Below, piece after piece: positions 59,219 through 64,000 of a stretch of DNA of 64,000 bases. The notes beneath the pieces were generated by a model that did not search any database, had not been told where the DNA came from, and saw only the letters and a program-made list of their open reading frames with translations. Every line of letters starts with the position of its first letter. The stretch's first letter is position 1. The position numbers and the translations under genes were made by a program. Origin of the DNA: Anderseniella sp963700735 (GTDB lineage: Bacteria > Pseudomonadota > Alphaproteobacteria > Rhizobiales > Aestuariivirgaceae); NCBI GenBank assembly GCA_963700735.1, contig CAVOYR010000003.1, forward strand, positions 1 through 64,000. The letters are read 5' to 3'.

Positions 59219-61747
59219 ATGGCCGCACCCGTCAAGGCAGCACCCGACAAGAACACGCCTGTTCTCGAGTGCAAGAACGTGTCGATCTCGTACTATACGA
59301 GGGCGGGCGAGATTCCGGCCGTGGTCGACTTCAACCTGACGGTGATGCCGGGCGAGGCTGTCGGCATCGTGGGTGAATCCGGCTGCGGCAAGTCCACCGT
59401 GGCACTGGCCATCATGCAGTACATGGGCAAGAACGGCGCCATCGTCGGCGGCGAGATCAAGTTCATGGGCCGCGACATGCGCACCATGTCCGACGAGGAA
59501 TTGCGCAACATCCGCGGTTCGCGCATCTCGATGGTCTACCAGGAGCCGATGGCGTCGCTGAACCCCTCGATGCTGATCCGCGAACAGCTAAACGAGGTGC
59601 TGATCTACCACGAGAACGCATCGGAGGAAGAAGCCACCCGCCGCTCCATCGAGATGCTGGAAGCGGTGCGCCTGCCCGATCCCGAGCGCGTGATGGACAG
59701 CTATCCGCACCAGATCTCCGGAGGCCAGCAGCAGCGCGTGGTGATTGCCATGGCACTGCTGTCGAACCCGCAACTGCTGCTGCTGGATGAACCGACGACG
59801 GCGCTTGACGTGACAGTCGAGGCCGGCGTCGTCGAACTGATCAAGGACATCTCGAAGCGCTTCGGGACCTCGATGATCTACATCTCGCACAACCTCGGGC
59901 TGATCCTGGAAACCTGCGACAAGATCGCTGTGATGTATTCCGGCGAGGCGGTCGAGTTCGGCACCGTGAACCAGGTGTTCGACGAGATGCGCCACCCCTA
60001 TACACGCGGGCTGTTCAACTCCATCGCCCTGCCCGGCGCCGACCGGTATGCGCGTCCGCTGATCCCGATCCGGGGCCAGTTGCCGTTGCCGCACGAGCGC
60101 CCCAGGGGCTGCAACTTCGGCCCGCGCTGCGACCATTTCCGGTCAGGCGTATGCGACGCACATGAGCTGCACATGCAGCCCGTCCAGGGTGCGGCCGGCC
60201 AGCTGGTCAGGTGCGTACGCTATCAGGACATCGACTGGGAAAAGGCCAAGCCGAAGGCGGTTGCCGCACAAGGGGTCAACTTCGGACCCACCGTGCTGCA
60301 GGTCAAGAACATGCAGAAGTACTACGAGGTCAATGACGGCTCGCTGAAGGCCATGCTGACCGGCAAGACCACCCGCTACGTGAAGGCCAACGAAAAGCTC
60401 GACTTCGAGGCGCGCGAGGCCGAGACCGTTGCCATCGTGGGGGAATCCGGCTGTGGCAAGTCCACCTTCGCCAAGGTGATGATGGGGCTCGAGACCGCCA
60501 CCGGCGGCGAGATCATCCTCAACGGCAAGCAGATCGGCAACCTGCCTGTCGCCAAGCGCAGCCCGCAGCTTGTCGGCTCGTTGCAGATGATTTTCCAGAA
60601 CCCGTTCGAGACGCTGAACCCGTCGCACAGCGTCGGCAGCCAGATCGCACGCGTGCTGCGCAAGTTCGGCGTGGCGAAGAACAAGGAAGAAGCCAACCGC
60701 AAGGTTCTCGAACTGCTCGACATGGTCAAGCTGCCGCGAGACTTTGCCCTGCGCCGCCCGCGCCAGTTGTCCGGCGGGCAGAAGCAGCGCGTCGGCATCG
60801 CGCGCGCATTCGGCGGCGAGCCATCCGTGGTGGTAGCAGACGAGCCCGTGTCGGCGCTCGACGTGTCTGTGCAGGCAGCCGTTACCGGCCTGCTGACCGA
60901 CATCCAGCGCGAGAAGCGCACCACGCTGATTTTCATCAGCCATGACCTGTCTGTGGTGCGCTACCTGGCTGACCGGGTGGTGGTGATGTACCTCGGCCAG
61001 ATCATGGAACAGGGCGATACCGACGACATCTTCTCGCCGCCCTATCACCCCTACACCGAGGCGCTGCTGTCTGCCGTGCCGATTGCCGACACGTCGATCA
61101 AGAAGAAGCATATCGTGCTGGAGGGCGAATTGCCCTCGCCCATGAACCCGCCGTCGGGCTGTCCGTTCCAGACGCGTTGCCCGCGAAAGATCGGGGCAAT
61201 CTGCGAAACCGAGATGCCACCGGTCAAGGACCTTGGGAACGGCCACCGCATCCTGTGCCACCTGGACGACGACGTGCTGTATGCCATGGAGCCGGTGATC
61301 GCGATGCCGGAAGACGCCGGCACAAAGAAGCCTGCGAAGGTTCAGGCTGGCGGAAGCGGCCGTGCCACGGCCGCCTTGGCCGCAAGCCGCCTTGCCGAGA
61401 TGCCGGGTGCCGGCACTCGGGGAACGGCTGAACGCAAGACCCCTGCCCCCAGGCAGGCCGCCCCAAAGCCTGCAGGTCCGCAACGGCTGGCCAAGCCGCA
61501 AGGCAAGGCTGACGATCTCAAGCTGATTGCCGGCGTTGGCCCCAAGCTGGAGCAGACACTCAACAGGCTGGGCTTCTGGCATTTCAGCCAGATTGCCAGG
61601 TGGACCAGGAAGGACATCGCCATCGTTGATGACGAATTGTCGTTCAAGGGTCGCATCGAGCGGGATGACTGGATCCGGCAGGCCAAGGCATTGGCCAAGG
61701 GTGGCGAGGCCGAATACATCAAGGTGTTCGGCAAGAAGCCCCGCTGA
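59219..61747 (+). CDS. Fused dual ABC ATPase (DppD-DppF-like) with C-terminal helix-hairpin-helix domain
   Basis: Read from ATG 59219, two bases after the permease stop, giving 842 residues. The first ATPase has Walker A GESGCGKST (52-60) and SGGQQQRV; the second has GESGCGKST (about 408) and LSGGQKQRVGIARAF (about 518), each with the oligopeptide C-terminal Cys-rich motif. After an Ala/Lys/Pro-rich linker, residues from about 765 read DDLKLIAGVGPKLEQTLNRLG then KGRIERDDWIRQAKALAKG (shortened). This is the domain that ends NuoE and a few ribosomal-protein fusions in alphaproteobacteria. Confidence 0.88.
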   Translation: MAAPVKAAPDKNTPVLECKNVSISYYTRAGEIPAVVDFNLTVMPGEAVGIVGESGCGKSTVALAIMQYMGKNGAIVGGEIKFMGRDMRTMSDEELRNIRGSRISMVYQEPMASLNPSMLIREQLNEVLIYHENASEEEATRRSIEMLEAVRLPDPERVMDSYPHQISGGQQQRVVIAMALLSNPQLLLLDEPTTALDVTVEAGVVELIKDISKRFGTSMIYISHNLGLILETCDKIAVMYSGEAVEFGTVNQVFDEMRHPYTRGLFNSIALPGADRYARPLIPIRGQLPLPHERPRGCNFGPRCDHFRSGVCDAHELHMQPVQGAAGQLVRCVRYQDIDWEKAKPKAVAAQGVNFGPTVLQVKNMQKYYEVNDGSLKAMLTGKTTRYVKANEKLDFEAREAETVAIVGESGCGKSTFAKVMMGLETATGGEIILNGKQIGNLPVAKRSPQLVGSLQMIFQNPFETLNPSHSVGSQIARVLRKFGVAKNKEEANRKVLELLDMVKLPRDFALRRPRQLSGGQKQRVGIARAFGGEPSVVVADEPVSALDVSVQAAVTGLLTDIQREKRTTLIFISHDLSVVRYLADRVVVMYLGQIMEQGDTDDIFSPPYHPYTEALLSAVPIADTSIKKKHIVLEGELPSPMNPPSGCPFQTRCPRKIGAICETEMPPVKDLGNGHRILCHLDDDVLYAMEPVIAMPEDAGTKKPAKVQAGGSGRATAALAASRLAEMPGAGTRGTAERKTPAPRQAAPKPAGPQRLAKPQGKADDLKLIAGVGPKLEQTLNRLGFWHFSQIARWTRKDIAIVDDELSFKGRIERDDWIRQAKALAKGGEAEYIKVFGKKPR

Positions 61748-61765
61748 GCGAGACAGCGACCGCTC

Positions 61766-62548
61766 TCAGCGCATGCCGACGACCGGCTCCGGCTGCACCT
61801 CGCGCAGCAGCTTTTTCTTCATCGCACGGGCAAAGTCTGCGTAGTCACGCGCCACCTCCACGAAGCTGCCGGGCCCGGTGATGACTTGCGTACGGTAGTA
61901 GTTGTCCAGGGTTGGATCATCGTTGAGGATGGCCAGGCCGTTGACGGTGATGCCGTGATAGTTGGCCATCATGCGCGATTGCGGCAGCAGGACCGTATGG
62001 TCGCGCGGCGGGGTTTCCGGCCCGTCACCGGAGACGTCGATCACCATGCGCGTGGCGGCAATGCCATTTTCGACAATGGAAGTGACCGACTTGGCAATGC
62101 CGTCGCCCAGCCCGGTGCCGCCGCTCTGCCCGCGTCGAAAGCCGGCGACAAGGCTTGCGAAGCGGGCTGCCTCGGCGGGCGTCGATATGACAAACCAGCC
62201 GGTCTCGTCCTTGGGATAGTTGGACTGCGCCCACACCAGCAGGTTGACCGCAATGCGCCCGGTCTTGCCGCGCGAGATTGCCTGAAGCACCTCCGCATCC
62301 GTGAGGGCGGCGGCAATGCCGGCCAGCTGCAAGCGATACTCGGCAGGGTCGACACTGCCCGAGGCATCCACCGCAAACACCAGTTCCAGGTCTGCATCTT
62401 CGGCCCGCAACGCACCCGCCGGCACGGCCAGCACGAGCAGCACAGCCAGCAGCGATGCCCAGCGTGCGCAAATCTGGCCACACTGGCCAAGCGCGACAAG
62501 CGGACGTCGCTTCAAGGCATGACGAGCCCACGGCGGGGGTGATTGCAT
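61766..62548 (-). CDS. DUF1194 (von Willebrand A-like) secreted protein
   Basis: Read from ATG 62548 after AGGAAACGG, giving 260 residues. It has a signal or membrane segment (LLAVLLVLAVPAGALRAE) and the A-domain start LELVFAVDASGSVDPAEY, whose DxSxS is the metal site, then VIDVSGDGPE. DUF1194 proteins are common in alphaproteobacteria without a known function. Confidence 0.85.
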   Translation of the reverse strand: MQSPPPWARHALKRRPLVALGQCGQICARWASLLAVLLVLAVPAGALRAEDADLELVFAVDASGSVDPAEYRLQLAGIAAALTDAEVLQAISRGKTGRIAVNLLVWAQSNYPKDETGWFVISTPAEAARFASLVAGFRRGQSGGTGLGDGIAKSVTSIVENGIAATRMVIDVSGDGPETPPRDHTVLLPQSRMMANYHGITVNGLAILNDDPTLDNYYRTQVITGPGSFVEVARDYADFARAMKKKLLREVQPEPVVGMR

Positions 62549-62590
62549 CAGTTCCGTTTCCTGAATTTTCCAGTCAAGGCTTGTGACCCC

Positions 62591-64000
62591 ATGAAATCCC
62601 ATTACCGCGCAATTGTCATTGGTGGCGGCGTTGTTGGCTGCTCCGTGCTCTATCACCTGACCAAGAAGGGCTGGAGCGACGTGCTGCTGATCGAGCGCGA
62701 CGAGTTGACCTCGGGTTCGACGTGGCATGCGGCGGGCGGCTTTCACACGCTGAACGGCGACCCCAACGTGGCCAAGCTGCAGGAATACACCATCAACCTG
62801 TACAAGGAGATCGAGGAGATTTCCGGCCAGTCCACCGGCTGCCATGTCACCGGTGGGGTAATGCTGGTGTCAACGCCCGAGCGGCTCGACTGGCTGAAGA
62901 TGGCGCACGCGCGCAACAAGTACCTGGGCGTGGAAACGAGGATGATCTCGATCGAGGAAGCCAAGGAGCACTTCCCGCTGCTCGACCCGTCGAAGTTCCT
63001 GGGCGCCATGTGGCACCCGCTGGAAGGCCACCTGGATCCGTCCGGCACTACCCATGCCTACGCCAAGGCGGCACGCGTGGCAGGTGCCGAGATCGAGCGG
63101 CACAACCGGGTGCTGGAAACCAACCAGATCGAGGATGGCAAGTGGCAGGTGGTGACCGAGAAGGGCACCGTGACCTGCGAGCACCTGGTCAACGCTGGCG
63201 GCCTGTGGGGCCGCGAGGTGGGCCGCATGGCGGGCCTTGAAATTCCGTCGCTGTGCATGGCGCACCAGTACATCATCACCGAGGAAATGCCCGAGGTCGT
63301 CGCCTTCAACAAGGCCAACAATGGCCGCGAGGTGGTACACGCCATCGACTTCGACGGCGAGATCTACATGCGCCAGGAAGGCAAGGGCATGCTGATGGGT
63401 ACCTATGAGCCCAACGGCATTCCGTGGTCACCCACTCAGGCGCCGTGGGACTTCTCGACCGAGCTGCTGCCGCCGGACCTTGACCAGATTGCCGACAACC
63501 TGGAGCGTGGATTCGACCATCACCCTGCCTTCAAGACCACCGGCATCAAGAACGTCATCCACGGGCCGTTCGCGTTCGGGCCTGATGGCAACCCGCTGGT
63601 CGGGCCGATCCGCGGCCTCACCAACTACTGGGTGGCCTGCGGCGTGATGGCGGGCTTCAGCCAGGGCGGTGGAGTCGGCCTTGCGCTCTCGAACTGGATC
63701 GTCGATGGCGATCCGGGCTTCGATGTGTGGGCAATGGATATAGCGCGGTATGGCTCCTACGCCAACATGGCGTTCACCAACGCCAAGGTGCGCGAAAACT
63801 ATGGCCGCCGCTTCCGCATCATGTTCCCCAACGAGGAACTGAAGGCCGCCCGGCCCTTGCGCACCACGCCGCTCTATGACCGGTTCAAGGCGATGGGTGC
63901 CTTCTTCGGGGTGTCGTTCGGGGTGGAAAACGCGCTGTGGTTTGCGCCTGACGGCATGAAGCCGGAAGAGCCGGTCACCTTCCGCCGGCCTGAATCATTC
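62591..64000 (+). CDS. FAD-dependent dimethylglycine/sarcosine dehydrogenase-like, partial (runs off the window)
   Basis: The frame is open from ATG 62591 through the window end (470 codons). It starts with an FAD-binding IGGGVVGCSVLYHLTKKG, ERDELTSGSTWHAAGG (the flavin-linked His region of the DMGDH family), and later GPDGNPLVGPIRGLTNYWVACG. The remaining part, expected to be a GcvT-like folate domain, lies outside. It oxidatively demethylates N-methyl glycines. Confidence 0.87.
   Translation, partial: MKSHYRAIVIGGGVVGCSVLYHLTKKGWSDVLLIERDELTSGSTWHAAGGFHTLNGDPNVAKLQEYTINLYKEIEEISGQSTGCHVTGGVMLVSTPERLDWLKMAHARNKYLGVETRMISIEEAKEHFPLLDPSKFLGAMWHPLEGHLDPSGTTHAYAKAARVAGAEIERHNRVLETNQIEDGKWQVVTEKGTVTCEHLVNAGGLWGREVGRMAGLEIPSLCMAHQYIITEEMPEVVAFNKANNGREVVHAIDFDGEIYMRQEGKGMLMGTYEPNGIPWSPTQAPWDFSTELLPPDLDQIADNLERGFDHHPAFKTTGIKNVIHGPFAFGPDGNPLVGPIRGLTNYWVACGVMAGFSQGGGVGLALSNWIVDGDPGFDVWAMDIARYGSYANMAFTNAKVRENYGRRFRIMFPNEELKAARPLRTTPLYDRFKAMGAFFGVSFGVENALWFAPDGMKPEEPVTFRRPESF

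Noticed and set aside
60143..61582. 479-codon leftward frame antisense to the fused ABC ATPase
   Set aside because: Same reason: the plus strand has two complete ATPase motif sets.

Overview
This 64 kb window reads as the chromosome of an alphaproteobacterium, possibly Hyphomicrobiales-like. The evidence is dense high-GC coding, a complete Kelly-Friedrich sox locus arranged much as in Paracoccus (soxSR / VWXYZABCD, plus soxEF-like and SoxH-like genes), a tripartite tricarboxylate transporter, alphaproteobacterial-style BKACE and DUF1194 genes, and a speF-type leader before a type-III-fold ornithine decarboxylase. No rRNA or tRNA gene was recognised.

Positions 1-10634 form an accessory island that looks less GC-rich than the rest. 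A leftward operon runs 6795 to 1600. It starts with a tiny GTG-initiated secreted-looking Pro/Ser/Thr-rich peptide that has a strong Shine-Dalgarno. A P4H-like 2OG-Fe(II) oxygenase, a nucleotide-sugar epimerase, an O-fucosyltransferase-like protein and an ABC exporter follow. A divergent rightward block holds a homologue of plant peptidyl-serine galactosyltransferase / hydroxyproline arabinosyltransferase, a GT8 gene with three frameshifts, a decayed ATP-grasp fragment and an intact ATP-grasp gene. An IS630 element at the left edge has cut a second GT8 gene. Together these suggest a eukaryote-like 'hydroxylate, glycosylate, export' system acting on a small peptide; this is inference. The island ends at a non-coding block with four TTCCCTG heptamers spaced exactly 21 bp apart.

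Positions 11061-26203 hold the thiosulfate/sulfide oxidation locus: a DUF302 protein, two metallo-beta-lactamase-fold proteins (one with a degenerate metal motif), two YeeE/YedE sulfur transporters, flavocytochrome c (soxEF/fccAB-like), SoxR and SoxS, and SoxVWXYZABCD. ATTC-N8-GAAT operators fit the SoxR/SqrR regulator family. soxC carries a one-base frameshift and soxD is a short mono-haem form.

Positions 26338-34361 are mixed metabolism: BKACE, a secreted protein of unknown function, a class-III aminotransferase, queF, an EamA exporter, an undecaprenyl-phosphate sugar transferase and a glycine-zipper protein. Positions 34362-44763 are leftward: a zinc metallopeptidase, tctCBA, a universal stress protein, and an oxalate catabolic operon (gntR-oxc-frc-formyltransferase). 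An identical TGGTATACCA operator lies before both gntR and tctC. From 44859 to the end come a degenerate histidine kinase, nadE, a copper amine oxidase, a TPR protein, gltX, ornithine decarboxylase with its leader, a diacylglycerol-kinase-like gene, another EamA exporter, a glutathione transferase, a PhnD-like protein, a peptide-type ABC importer whose ATPase is fused to a helix-hairpin-helix tail, a DUF1194 protein and the start of a dimethylglycine/sarcosine dehydrogenase-like gene that runs off the window.
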